Counted from the first letter of the stretch, positions 52,665 to 64,000 are shown. The stretch is 64,000 nucleotides of DNA from DAIQNV01 sp038748775 (GCA_038748775.1 JBCDIT010000014.1:23554-87553); one strand, 5' to 3'. The notes: generated from the letters alone by a model not told the origin. Translations and numbers: made by a program.

Positions 52665-53615
52665 TCAGCGAGCGACCGGCCTTGGGGTCCTGGCGGGTGC
52701 CGGGCCGACTGGTTGGATCCATGCGGCGAGAATGAGAAGGTCGGACTCGGTGTAGAGCCCCTGGACGACTGAGATCACCACCGGGGTATCGGAGAACGGG
52801 AGCGTAACGCGTCCTTCCATCTCTCTCCCATCGGTCTTCGGCAAGCCGATGGGAAGAGTCGCATCACCGAGCTTGAGCGTTTGCTCGACGATCTCGGCTT
52901 CGGAAATCTCTGCTCGGAGTTCAACGGACGCCCGATCATCGTCGGCCATCTCAATTGCTGCCTGCAAGATGATGCCCGACTCGATCCGCTCGACGTTCGG
53001 CTGGTACCCCACGGCGCTGTCGGATACCACCGGTTGGTATCCGGCGATGTACGTCTCGGACGTGGCGACCTGCACCATCGCGGGCGTCTCTTCCGAGAGC
53101 GTGACCTGCGGGGTGGTCAGCAACTCCACATCATCATCATCACTGACAGTGAACGGTTGCCCGACAATCGGATTGAGGCTCTGATCGGCGCTGTAGAGGA
53201 AGAAGCGGATGGCGAAGGTGGCGGCTTCTTCATCGAAGACACGAACACGCTCGGTTTCGATGCTTTCGAGGAGCGTCTGCAGGCGGTCGTGTTCGCCCGC
53301 AACCGCACGGACGGCGTACGTCGTTTCGGTCACCGGTGAGAAGTCCATCTCGACGACCGAATGGAGCTGCGCGAATCGAACCGAAAGCGGTGCCCCGGCC
53401 GATTCGGCAAGCGCCGAGAGGTCGTAGACGCGGATCTCGCGGCTCGCCCTCTCGATTTCGGCGGCCATCATCATCTCGGCACTCCGAAGTCTCGCGGCCT
53501 CCATCCTCGCTTCGGACTCTTCGCGCGCATTCGTCGTCTGTCCTACGGCAATCGACGGAGGTACGAGAACAGCACCTGTGAGTAGAGCCGACACGGCAAG
53601 GGTTCGATTCAACAT
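52665..53615 (-). CDS. Secreted protein with secretin-like C-terminal domain
   Basis: A 316-residue exported protein. The ATG at 53615 follows AAGGAG. A signal peptide (MLNRTLAVSALLTGAVLVPP...) is present. Residues ~25-65 are helical (EARMEAARLRSAEMMMAAEI). The C-terminal half follows the course of secretin-family beta domains: LLTTPQVTLSEETPAMVQVA, SETYIAGYQPV, ESGIILQAAIEMADDDRASV and DTPVVISVVQGLYTESDLLI. It is far shorter than a full outer-membrane secretin and has no clear N-domain set, so it may be an orphan or regulatory derivative. It is the last gene of the sigma-factor operon. Confidence 0.6.
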   Translation of the reverse strand: MLNRTLAVSALLTGAVLVPPSIAVGQTTNAREESEARMEAARLRSAEMMMAAEIERASREIRVYDLSALAESAGAPLSVRFAQLHSVVEMDFSPVTETTYAVRAVAGEHDRLQTLLESIETERVRVFDEEAATFAIRFFLYSADQSLNPIVGQPFTVSDDDDVELLTTPQVTLSEETPAMVQVATSETYIAGYQPVVSDSAVGYQPNVERIESGIILQAAIEMADDDRASVELRAEISEAEIVEQTLKLGDATLPIGLPKTDGREMEGRVTLPFSDTPVVISVVQGLYTESDLLILAAWIQPVGPAPARTPRPVAR

Positions 53616-53636
53616 CACGAGTCTCCTTTGCATAGA

Positions 53637-54383
53637 TCAACTGCTGGGGTCAGAGGCCTTGGTACCGGCCCAGGCGAGCCCGTAGCTCGTCAGCCAGGAA
53701 CGCAAGGCGGGATCGAGGGCGAGCTTCTCGACGACGCGTTGCGTCGCGACGCTCACCGAGGGGTCCATCGACAGACGGGAGAGATGGTCAAACGCGATCG
53801 GCCTCAGACTCGGCTCGGTCGACCAGAGGCGGCACGCCTCGAGTTGCTCGTCGGGCGACATCAACGCGAGCGTGTCTCGGGCGATGTCGGCCGAACGCAG
53901 AAGCCGGCCGATCGCCATCAGGTCGTCGCTGTTCGCGAGACCCGGTGACAGATTGGGCTCTGCGTGTGTCTCGGGGTCAACGCCGGTCGAGCCCGGCGTC
54001 TCCGGGAAGAAAAGCGCGGCGAGACGATCAGACTCTTCGGGCGAAAACTGCGCCACCACCATCGACCGCGATTGGAAGGAAGGTTCGGGACGCTCGATCG
54101 CTGATCGGTTGACAAAGGTTGCGGGCTCGACGCGTTCAGGCGGAGTCGGCGCGTTGTCGGACTGGGCCACCTCGACGGGTGCCGGCGTCGGCGACGGCGT
54201 GAACACCAAGGTAACGCCGATCGCGACCCCTGCAACCCCGATCGCTCCGCACGCGATCAGCAGTCGCGTGAGCGCCGGCAAGCCATCGTTCCGGCTCGGC
54301 TCCGCTGGGCCTGCGAGCGCCGCGGAGCGAACAAGCTCGTCGAGACGGTCATCGCTGAGAGGGTGTTGATCGTTGTTGCTCAC
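53637..54383 (-). CDS. Single-pass membrane protein, putative anti-sigma factor
   Basis: A 248-residue protein starting at a GTG that overlaps the sigma-factor stop (GTGA). An N-terminal cytoplasmic part (~50 residues with LSDDRLDELVRSAALAG) is followed by one transmembrane helix, LLIACGAIGVAGVAIGVTLV, and a periplasmic domain with ESDRLAALFFPE and helices. Position and topology fit an anti-sigma factor, but no HxxxCxxC zinc motif is present, so this is inferred from operon context. The next gene begins 21 bases after its stop. Confidence 0.62.
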   Translation of the reverse strand: MSNNDQHPLSDDRLDELVRSAALAGPAEPSRNDGLPALTRLLIACGAIGVAGVAIGVTLVFTPSPTPAPVEVAQSDNAPTPPERVEPATFVNRSAIERPEPSFQSRSMVVAQFSPEESDRLAALFFPETPGSTGVDPETHAEPNLSPGLANSDDLMAIGRLLRSADIARDTLALMSPDEQLEACRLWSTEPSLRPIAFDHLSRLSMDPSVSVATQRVVEKLALDPALRSWLTSYGLAWAGTKASDPSS

Positions 54384-54919
54384 TGAAACTGCTCTCCGAA
54401 CTGACTTTCCAACCGGGACCGGAGCCCCGCCCGGGCGGCCTTGAGCGATTGCCGGCTCGCGGCCTCCGAACACCCCAGAGACGCCGCGGCCTCGGCGTGC
54501 GTGAGGCCCTCGACCACAACAAGCACGAGAACCGCCCTCTGGCGATCCGGGAGGGTGTCCATTGCCCGTCGCACGACGGCGTTGGTGTCACCTTGAGCCG
54601 GGTTGTCGGTGGTGGTGTCGGGCCTCCACGCGGCCTTGGCGAGCCGGCGGAACCGCCGGGCGATCGAACGCTTGCCGTCGAGCCACAGGCGCGTGACCGT
54701 CTGCCTTTCGTAACCGGCATGCCCGATCTTGTCGGGCGATCGGTCGAGGAGCCTCGCGGCGGCCTCCTGGGCCAATTCGTCTGCTTCGTCGGGGGTCCGA
54801 GCGAGCGAGCGGGCGAGACGCCGGAGCCGGGCCGCGGTGTCGGCGCCGACTTCGCGGCCCGGCTCGGCCGACTGCATGCGGATCAGTTTGTCCACCCCGG
54901 ACGTCACAAGGACCGTCAT
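54380..54919 (-). CDS. ECF-family RNA polymerase sigma factor
   Basis: A 179-residue sigma factor. Region 2 is seen in RTPDEADELAQEAAARLLDR and RQTVTRLWLDGKRSIARRFR (core and -10 contacts). Region 4 carries LPDRQRAVLVLVVVEGLTHA and AASLGCSEAASRQSLKAARA, a helix-turn-helix for -35 binding. The region 2 sequence is more divergent than in classic SigE/RpoE types. It leads a three-gene minus-strand operon with a membrane protein and a secretin-like protein, and is divergent from carB. Its trigger is unknown. Confidence 0.88.
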   Translation of the reverse strand: MTVLVTSGVDKLIRMQSAEPGREVGADTAARLRRLARSLARTPDEADELAQEAAARLLDRSPDKIGHAGYERQTVTRLWLDGKRSIARRFRRLAKAAWRPDTTTDNPAQGDTNAVVRRAMDTLPDRQRAVLVLVVVEGLTHAEAAASLGCSEAASRQSLKAARAGLRSRLESQFGEQFQ

Positions 54920-55282
54920 ACCCGTTCGGACGCCGCGGTGAGTTCGGACGTGATGCCGGTTCTCGGAAAATCAGAGAGCGACGCGTCCTCCGCCCCAGTT
55001 CCGGTTCGTTCGGCGGCACAACGGCTGAATCCACCTCAGAGCGGAAATCGACGTTCTTCGAATCTCCCCGGAGGCTCCGTACCACGAGACCGCTGGGTGG
55101 GCGTACGCCAGCCCTCGACCGGGGATGCATCGGCCGCGAACATCGCGCATGATCAGACGCTGAACGCGGACGCCGGCTATGCTTCACGAGTTTGCGCCGC
55201 CCGCTGACACGGAAGCCCCGGGCGAGGACGCAAAGGCCTCTCGCCCGGCCTTGACCGGGCCTTTCGGGGGTTCGCCCGCTCG
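54920..55282. other. Divergent intergenic region: ECF operon / carB
   Basis: A 363-base gap with no credible gene; frames here are short or antisense. The sigma-factor side must hold a minus-strand promoter, possibly autoregulated, but no clear hexamer pair stands out. The last ~70 bases before carB contain the hairpin set listed separately. Confidence 0.5.
55218..55260 (+). promoter_or_regulatory. Alternative hairpins in the carB leader (possible attenuator)
   Basis: CCGGGCGAG (55218-55226) can pair with CTCGCCCGG (55240-55248). Alternatively GCCCGG (55243-55248) pairs with CCGGGC (55255-55260) and is followed by CTTTC. The two structures share 55243-55248 and are mutually exclusive. A third small hairpin (CGGGG with CCCG, ~55265-55278) covers the G-rich ribosome site. 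The arrangement suits attenuation or translational control. Confidence 0.45.
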
Positions 55283-59149
<3,867 letters not shown>

Positions 59150-59477
59150 CCCTGGAGGGATCGGGCTAGGTAAATGCCCTCATTGGACGCGCCAACATCA
59201 GCAAACTGACCGAATCTGCATTTCTTGCGTTCACGCGGAAGAGGTTTGCGGTGTCATGTGCAACGGGCTGAGGCGTTTCCCGGAAGAACGGAATGTCAGC
59301 CTCGACGGGTCTCCGCCCGTCGCGCATCACAGAAGGTCAGTCGGGGCGGTGTTCTCTGCCCCTGAGAGTGCAGCACGAGTCGTTGGTGGTCCATCGTGGC
59401 CATATCGAGACCCGGCGTGGAGTCGCGGTGGGTGTCTGCGTGTTTGCACGACCTTGGTCCGAGGGTTGGAAGGAAGA
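59150..59477. other. Intergenic region carB / 59478 gene, no gene seen
   Basis: A 328-base stretch. Short frames here lack ribosome sites and coding-like codon use. No clear terminator follows carB: the sequence after the stop shows no long stem with a T-run. The promoter for the small membrane protein presumably lies here, but no convincing hexamers were found. Confidence 0.45.
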
Positions 59478-59879
59478 ATGTCGTCTTTGGTCGCGCAACC
59501 CGATTCCGGCCCCGCCCCGGAGCTTGCCCGACTTGGCTTGGGCGCGGCTCGGCGAAAGGAAATTGTGCGCCGTGAGACCGATGACATGCCCCACGCTCCG
59601 AAGCCTGGCGCCGCAGGATGGATGACCATGTGGGTTGTCATCGCCGCGTGTGCCGCGTGCCTGAAAGCGGTCGCGATTTTGACACCTCCGATCGCGGAGA
59701 TGCTCGCTGATCCTCGGTATCGCGAAACCGGCCAGCCCGCCGTCGTACCGACTCCAGAGACCGGCATGCAGTACGTCGATTCTCCGGCGGTTCTTGAGAA
59801 CGGAGAGCCGATCTCGACCGATGCGCGAGTGATCGATCGGCTCCGAAATGCCGCGGAGTGGCTCGCAGAATCGGCATGA
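59478..59879 (+). CDS. Small single-pass membrane protein of unknown function
   Basis: A 133-residue protein. The ATG at 59478 follows AGGAAG at five bases. A ~50-residue cytoplasmic part (LARLGLGAARRKEIVRRETD) leads to a hydrophobic helix (WMTMWVVIAACAACLKAVAI). The rest is an extracytoplasmic tail with LADPRYRETGQPAVVPTPET and VIDRLRNAAEWLAES. An upstream in-frame start would add 150 residues of poor composition. No family is recognised. rpmB follows ~110 bases later with its own ribosome site. Confidence 0.6.
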   Translation: MSSLVAQPDSGPAPELARLGLGAARRKEIVRRETDDMPHAPKPGAAGWMTMWVVIAACAACLKAVAILTPPIAEMLADPRYRETGQPAVVPTPETGMQYVDSPAVLENGEPISTDARVIDRLRNAAEWLAESA

Positions 59880-59992
59880 TCGTATTTTGATCGGATATTT
59901 CAGTACAGATTCAAGATCTTTGTGGACCCGGACCGGGGTCTCGCGCTAGTGTTGCGGCCCGCGCGGGTGCGCGGTGTTGAACGAGGTGGATC

Positions 59993-60283
59993 ATGCCCAA
60001 CGTTTGCTATTTCACTGGGAAGCGCACGCGGTTCGGTAAGAAGCGTGCGTACGGCGGTGCGAAGATCTCGAAGGGCGGTTTCGGCCTGAAGACGACGGGC
60101 ATTGCTCGCCGCACGTTCAAGCCCAACCTGCAGAAGGTCAACGCCGTGATCGAGAAGCCAGACGGCACGAAGATCGCCAAGCGCGTCAAGGCGTCGACCC
60201 ACGCGATCAGGTCTGGTTTGGTCATCAAGCCCCTGAAGCGGAAGTACGGATACACACGCGACCAGAAGGGCGCCGAGCAGTAA
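59993..60283 (+). CDS. rpmB: 50S ribosomal protein L28
   Basis: A 96-residue ribosomal protein. NVCYFTGKRTRFGKKRA opens the family, followed by RRTFKPNLQKVNAVI, the core that packs on 23S rRNA, and TKIAKRVKASTHAIRSGLV. A basic C-terminal extension (KPLKRKYGYTRDQKG) makes it longer than the ~78 residues of E. coli L28. GAGGTG lies five to eight bases before the ATG. mcsA follows after ~155 bases, probably from a separate promoter. Confidence 0.93.
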   Translation: MPNVCYFTGKRTRFGKKRAYGGAKISKGGFGLKTTGIARRTFKPNLQKVNAVIEKPDGTKIAKRVKASTHAIRSGLVIKPLKRKYGYTRDQKGAEQ

Positions 60284-60438
60284 TCTGCCCCTCTCCATTG
60301 TGAACCATGACGCGCGGCGAGCTTCGGCTCGCCGCGTTTCGTTTTGGTGGTGCTTCCGGGGCTCCCGGGGCTCGTGTACCATCTCTGCGTAGAGGAGCCT
60401 GGCCTCGGGCGGTTCGGAACTTCATCAGGAGCTCTGTG

Positions 60439-61053
60439 ATGTTGTGCCAACGGTGCCGCGAACGCGAAGCGACCATCCATGAGGTGACGATCCGTGCGGG
60501 CGTCCCGACTTCCTACCATATCTGTGAAGTCTGTGCCGCCGAACTCGGGATGACGGGCAACACCTCGGAATCGATTGCGGAGTTGCTCCCGGAGCAGACG
60601 GTGACCACCCCCGAACCTGTGAAACGTGAGGCTGCGACGGCGAAGCGGGCCCAGTCGTGCGGCTCGTGCGGCTTGACCTTCGCCGAGTTCAAACGCTCCG
60701 GATTGCTGGGGTGTGAGATGTGCTACGAAGTGTTCGAACGCCAGTTGGCCCCGTTGATCGAGCGGGCCCACGAAGGCGGGGGCCACCACGTCGGCAAGGT
60801 GCCTCGCCGCGCTTTGGATGACTCTCGGCACGCGGCCCAGCCGGAGAGGCTTGCCGCGTTGCTCGGCGGGCAGAAAGAACGCGCCGAGCGTCTGACCGAG
60901 CTTCGCAAGCAGCTCGAACGCGCGGTGGCGGCGGAGCAGTATGAACGTGCGGCGGCTCTGCGCGACGAGATCCGGCGAGCGTCTGACCCGGACGAACCGA
61001 GCGAAGGAAGTCTTGGCGAAGGCGCGAGCGATGCTGGGGACGACGACCGGTGA
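60439..61053 (+). CDS. mcsA: McsA-like protein: zinc fingers plus UVR domain
   Basis: A 204-residue protein. Four CxxC pairs are visible: MLCQRCRE, HICEVCAAE, SCGSCGLTF and LGCEMCYEVF, which fits the two zinc-binding modules of McsA. The C-terminal LRKQLERAVAAEQYERAAAL plus RDEIR is the UvrB/UvrC (UVR) interaction motif. McsA is the activator of the protein-arginine kinase McsB. The ATG at 60439 follows AGGAG. It overlaps mcsB by four bases (GTGA). A short acidic tail ends the protein. CtsR and ClpC, usual partners in Firmicutes, are not in the window. Confidence 0.88.
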   Translation: MLCQRCREREATIHEVTIRAGVPTSYHICEVCAAELGMTGNTSESIAELLPEQTVTTPEPVKREAATAKRAQSCGSCGLTFAEFKRSGLLGCEMCYEVFERQLAPLIERAHEGGGHHVGKVPRRALDDSRHAAQPERLAALLGGQKERAERLTELRKQLERAVAAEQYERAAALRDEIRRASDPDEPSEGSLGEGASDAGDDDR

Positions 61054-62207
61054 ACGGCCCGGGCGACCAACCGACAAACGGCGGGGCGGGTGACCCCCAG
61101 AACGCGTCGGCAGGGTCGATGCCCGATTGGTCCGAAGGAACCGAGTGGCTTCGCGCCGATGGCTTGGCCTCGGATGTCGTGTTGAGTTCGCGTGTGCGCT
61201 TTGCCAGAAACCTCTCGGGCTTCCCGTTCATGCCCCGGTCGTCGAGATCGGATCGAGCCGAGGTGCTCGAGCTGTGCCGCCAGCGGCTGACCGAACCGGG
61301 CTTTGTCGAAGGTTCGGGCGGCGCGAGGCTGAGCTGGGTCGACCTGCACCGGGCGTCGCGGCTCGATCGGGCTCTCCTCGTTGAGCGTCAACTGATCAGC
61401 AAGCAGCACGCCGACGGCAAGCTGTCGACGGGCATCGGCGGCGCCGACGAGCCCCGCGGTGTCGCGGTGTCCTTGCCCGACGAACGCGTCGGCATCATGG
61501 TGAACGAGGAGGATCACCTCCGCGTCCAGGTGATCAGCAGCGGGCTCGACCTGCAGGGCGCGCTCGAGCGGATCGACGGGCTTGATGACCGGCTTGAGTC
61601 GCACCTCGACTTCGCGTTCAGCGCGCGGTTTGGGTACCTCACCGCCTGCCCGACCAACGTTGGCACCGGGATCCGGCTCAGCGTCATGATGCACCTGCCG
61701 GCGCTGAAGCTGACGGGCGAGATCGAAAAGGTCAAGCACGCGGCGGAGGACATGAGCCTCGCGGTTCGGGGGCACCACGGCGAAGGCTCGGACGCCAACG
61801 GAGACCTCTACCAGCTCAGCAATCAGACAACGCTTGGGAAGTCGGAGCATGTCCTGCTCAGCGAGATGCAGGGGGAGATCGTGCCCCAGGTCATCGAGTA
61901 CGAGCGCCGTGCCCGAACGGTGCTGCTCGAACGCCGCCGCGCCGAGACCGAAGACAGCGTGATGCGGGCCCTGGGCGTGCTTCGCTACGCGAGGCTGCTC
62001 CAAGCGTCGGAAGCGATGGATCTGCTCAGCAAAGTCAGACTTGGTGTGATGCTGGGCCTCATTCCCGAGGTCGATCAGACCATCGTGAACACGCTCTGGC
62101 TGCATAGCGAGCCGGCCCACCTGCAACGGGTCTTGGGCCACGAGATGAACCAGCGCGACCGGCGGGCAGCGCGGGCAGAACTCGTCCGCACACGGCTGGC
62201 GTTGTAG
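61050..62207 (+). CDS. mcsB: Protein-arginine kinase McsB
   Basis: A 385-residue ATP:guanido phosphotransferase that phosphorylates arginine in proteins, marking them for ClpCP in Firmicutes. SSRVRFARNLSGFPF is the ATP-binding opening, MVNEEDHLRVQ the guanidino-side motif and CPTNVGTGIRLSVMMHLP the catalytic loop with Cys near residue 200. EIEKVKHAAEDMSLAVRGHH resembles the substrate and allosteric region. The GTG start overlaps mcsA. Length is slightly above the usual ~360. It is followed after two bases by comF, so the three form an operon. Confidence 0.93.
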   Translation: MNGPGDQPTNGGAGDPQNASAGSMPDWSEGTEWLRADGLASDVVLSSRVRFARNLSGFPFMPRSSRSDRAEVLELCRQRLTEPGFVEGSGGARLSWVDLHRASRLDRALLVERQLISKQHADGKLSTGIGGADEPRGVAVSLPDERVGIMVNEEDHLRVQVISSGLDLQGALERIDGLDDRLESHLDFAFSARFGYLTACPTNVGTGIRLSVMMHLPALKLTGEIEKVKHAAEDMSLAVRGHHGEGSDANGDLYQLSNQTTLGKSEHVLLSEMQGEIVPQVIEYERRARTVLLERRRAETEDSVMRALGVLRYARLLQASEAMDLLSKVRLGVMLGLIPEVDQTIVNTLWLHSEPAHLQRVLGHEMNQRDRRAARAELVRTRLAL

Positions 62208-62209
62208 CT

Positions 62210-63139
62210 GTGCTCGGCGGCGACGGCTTCGTCTGGCCCCCCGGGCCCCCTGAGCGGCCGATGGGTCGACCGTCGCAATCGACGCCAAACGCAAGGCCGA
62301 CCGCGATCCAACGGATCACTCTCGACGCGCCCGCTCCGGAGCGTGGATGGCTCGGCTGCATCGAACGAGAACTGTTCGGGTCGAGCGGGGTCGCGGAGGC
62401 CTGGAAGGCTGATCTCGCATCGCAGTCGGGCGCCGCGGCGTGCTGGCGATGCGCCTCACCGGTCGGCCCGGGCGAGGTGGACTCGCTGGGGTGCGGCTGG
62501 TGCCGTCCCAAGCGGCTCGGGTATTCGCGTTCGGTCGCCCTGGGGATCTATGACGGAGCCCTCCGCGAGGCGCTGCACGATCTGAAATACCACTCTTCGC
62601 GAGCGACGGGCCTTGGCGTTGGCCGTGAGCTTGGACGGGCGGTCCAGGCGGTGCTCGATCGAGAGGGAATCGACACCGATCGTGTGGTGCTGGTCCCCGT
62701 CCCGGCGACGACACGCCGAAGGATGCTTCGCAACAAAGGGATCGATCACGCGCTGACGCTGGCCAGAGCGGTCGGACAGGAAACCGGTTGCCGCGTCGCG
62801 CGAGTGCTCGGGCGTGTTCACCGAGCCAGCCAGACGGCGGTGCCGTCCTCTCGCCGGGCGTCGAACGTGCGAGGGGCGTTCCGCGTCCGGGCGTCATGGG
62901 AAGATCGGGATGTCGATCGCGTGGTGCTTATTGACGACGTTCGAACGACCGGCGCCACGTTGACCGCGTGCTGTCGAGCGTTGTCTGGGTTGATTCGTGG
63001 TGATGGTGTTCGTCGCGGAGACGTGAAGCGGCGTCTTTGGGCGGCAACGGTGGCGGTTTCGGTAGACGATCGGCGTCGTGGTGCTGGAGAATTGGCAGAG
63101 TCTGGAAGGAATGCGAAAGATCACGTCCCGAAAGCTTGA
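62210..63139 (+). CDS. ComF family phosphoribosyltransferase-like protein
   Basis: A 309-residue ComF-type protein. A zinc finger appears as CWRCASPVG and LGCGWCRP. ALHDLKYHSS and LVPVPATTRRRMLRNKGIDH are family motifs, and VVLIDDVRTTGATLTACCRA is the PRPP-binding loop. ComF proteins aid DNA uptake in transformable bacteria, with unclear chemistry. The GTG at 62210 lacks a ribosome site but is two bases after mcsB, suggesting coupling; internal starts such as ATG 62261 are possible. A ~55-residue Arg-rich tail follows the core. A ComM-like gene at the window start is a second competence-type family here. Confidence 0.85.
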   Translation: MLGGDGFVWPPGPPERPMGRPSQSTPNARPTAIQRITLDAPAPERGWLGCIERELFGSSGVAEAWKADLASQSGAAACWRCASPVGPGEVDSLGCGWCRPKRLGYSRSVALGIYDGALREALHDLKYHSSRATGLGVGRELGRAVQAVLDREGIDTDRVVLVPVPATTRRRMLRNKGIDHALTLARAVGQETGCRVARVLGRVHRASQTAVPSSRRASNVRGAFRVRASWEDRDVDRVVLIDDVRTTGATLTACCRALSGLIRGDGVRRGDVKRRLWAATVAVSVDDRRRGAGELAESGRNAKDHVPKA

Positions 63140-63430
63140 CCACCTTCGGCGGAGCGCTACACTCTCCCTCGCCACTCGGCACGGCCCGGCACTTGTTCGG
63201 GTACCTCTCAGGAGGTGAGTTGGGTGGCCCGTGCGACATTTCGCTCGGAGCAATCGGACGGGGCGAGCCGCCCCTGTTTGATCGGCACCTTGACAAGTGA
63301 ACGGTTGGGTCCATCGCGAGGGTGTGCGGTGGCAGCACCGGTTGCATGACCGGCGTCCTGCTTGGGCGAGCTGCTGCTGGAAATCAGTCAACGGGGTCAC
63401 AGTCCTGTTGTTCTGGTACTCTCGTGCATG

Positions 63431-63478
63431 GATCGATAGCCCCGTCGACGACTTGCACGGTCGTCGACATTATCGATC
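63431..63478 (+). other. Nested hairpin in the 16S leader
   Basis: Outer arms GATCGATA (63431-63438) and TATCGATC (63471-63478) enclose inner arms GTCGACGAC (63444-63452) and GTCGTCGAC (63460-63468) around loop TTGCACG. Both stems are perfect, separated by a small asymmetric internal loop. It lies ~185 bases before the mature 16S end, so a processing or termination role is possible. Confidence 0.6.
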
Positions 63479-63497
63479 TTTGAGTATCAGTTTTCGC

Positions 63498-63516
63498 ATC
63501 GTGACATTGTCACGAT
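63498..63516. promoter_or_regulatory. 19-base palindrome in the 16S leader
   Basis: ATCGTGACATTGTCACGAT is a perfect palindrome around a central T, ~147 bases before the 16S 5' end. It is a candidate protein-binding site. Confidence 0.5.
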
Positions 63517-63662
63517 TTCGCGGGGTTGGCGGAGTACACCGCTGGCTCCTAGCGAAGACCGGTCCCGGTTCCCCCTGCTTGTCAGGCATGGGCCGGGATG
63601 GCCGGATCGCTTCAAGTTTGAAGAATTGCATCGGGCTTGTCTCGGTGTTTATCAACGAACAT

Positions 63663-64000
63663 CAATTGAAGAGTTTGATCCTGGCTCAGATTGAACGCTG
63701 GCGGCATGGCTAAAACATGCAAGTCGAACGAACCCCTCGGGGTGAGTGGCGAAAGGGCGAGTAACGCGATCGAACGTATCCCGAGGTTGGGGATAGCGTC
63801 GGGAAACCGGCGGTAATACCCAATGTGCTCTCCGGAGGAAAGGCTTGCTGCCTTGGGAGCGGCGATCGTCCTATCAGGTAGTTGGTGAGGTAACGGCTCA
63901 CCAAGCCGAAGACGGGTAGCGGGAGTGAGAGCATGACCCGCCGCATCGGGACTGAGACACTGCCCGGACTCCTTCGGGAGGCTGCAGTAACGAATCTTCC
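63663..64000 (+). rRNA. 16S ribosomal RNA, 5' portion (runs off the window)
   Basis: The gene opens with TTGAAGAGTTTGATCCTGGC, the universal 27F region, then CTCAGATTGAACGCTGGCGG and ACATGCAAGTCGAACG. Later conserved segments include CGGTAATACC, ACCAAGCCGAAGACGGGTAG (in place of the usual GATGAC form) and ACTGAGACACTGCCCGGACT with CCTTCGGGAGGCTGCAGTA. The 5' end is set by homology to E. coli position 1 and is approximate. About 340 bases are present. The sequence, with GGCATGGCTAAAACATGC early on, is suited to confirm the Phycisphaerae-like affiliation. Confidence 0.97.

Larger units (their letters stand above)
63140..63662 (+). promoter_or_regulatory. 16S rRNA leader and promoter region
   Basis: A 523-base gap without a credible gene, presumably holding the rRNA promoters and leader. 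Two symmetrical elements at 63431-63478 and 63498-63516 are listed separately. No tRNA gene or antiterminator box was recognised with confidence. Confidence 0.5.

Noticed and set aside
63297..63713. Plus-strand frame running into the 16S gene
   Set aside because: It overlaps the mature 16S 5' end and the leader hairpins; not a protein gene.

Overview
The window is a GC-rich bacterial chromosome segment of ordinary gene density. It ends in the first ~340 bases of a 16S rRNA gene. Several traits point to Planctomycetota, most likely class Phycisphaerae: two secreted proteins with GC-type dockerin C-termini, a protein ending in a PTPG / hydrophobic / RRRR sorting-type tail, numerous secreted proteins of unknown function, and acidic low-complexity tails on core proteins (FtsK, GyrB, SecG). 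The class assignment is inference; the 16S fragment is the best test.

Layout. 1-5.6 kb: 5' end of a ComM/YifB gene (minus strand), an aldehyde dehydrogenase, a dockerin metallopeptidase and an LCAT-like lipoprotein. 5.7-15.3 kb: FtsK, a large secreted protein, folP (apparently with a CTG start), thioredoxin, a Gfo/Idh/MocA oxidoreductase and a four-domain S1 protein. 15.3-18.9 kb (minus): second dockerin protein, dut, a small coiled-coil-like protein and a soluble WbpM/CapD-type dehydratase. 19-25 kb (plus): ruvA, manC, ruvX, then a LolA-like protein coupled to a TPR/HExxH protein. 25.3-37.3 kb: plsC (minus), sulfotransferase, ABM protein, rarA, a 5-formyl-THF cyclo-ligase, a LysM/L,D-transpeptidase, tyrA, gyrB, a PilZ/pseudo-receiver fusion, a fructosamine kinase and tRNA-His. 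37.6-43.5 kb: pckA, a G-rich tract, a stretch with conflicting coding signals, tpiA, secG, yicC and a PDZ-like protein. 43.9-50.4 kb (minus): a GH35-like protein, an acetyltransferase, two membrane proteins and glmS. 50.7-64 kb: a PEP-CTERM-like protein, an LTxxQ protein, a minus-strand ECF sigma / TM protein / secretin-like operon, carB, rpmB, mcsA-mcsB-comF and the 16S gene.

How genes work together. Envelope sugar supply is prominent: glmS makes GlcN-6-P, manC makes GDP-mannose, and the WbpM-like dehydratase and Gfo/Idh/MocA enzyme probably modify UDP-GlcNAc-type sugars. plsC and the L,D-transpeptidase serve membrane and wall. DNA maintenance (gyrB, ftsK, ruvA, ruvX, rarA), one-carbon metabolism (folP, 5-formyl-THF cyclo-ligase) and central carbon (pckA, tpiA) fill most of the rest. 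mcsA-mcsB suggests protein-arginine phosphorylation. Several neighbours overlap by 1-4 bases (GTGA/ATGA), indicating coupled translation.

Most unusual features: a ~268 bp structured repeat present twice, each time between convergent genes; a seven-run G5 tract after pckA; a GH35 protein lacking the expected catalytic nucleophile; a PilZ protein with receiver and HPt-like domains that both lack their phospho-sites; a ~118-residue insertion in CarB; and alternative hairpins in the carB leader. No transposase, integrase, CRISPR array or prophage was seen.
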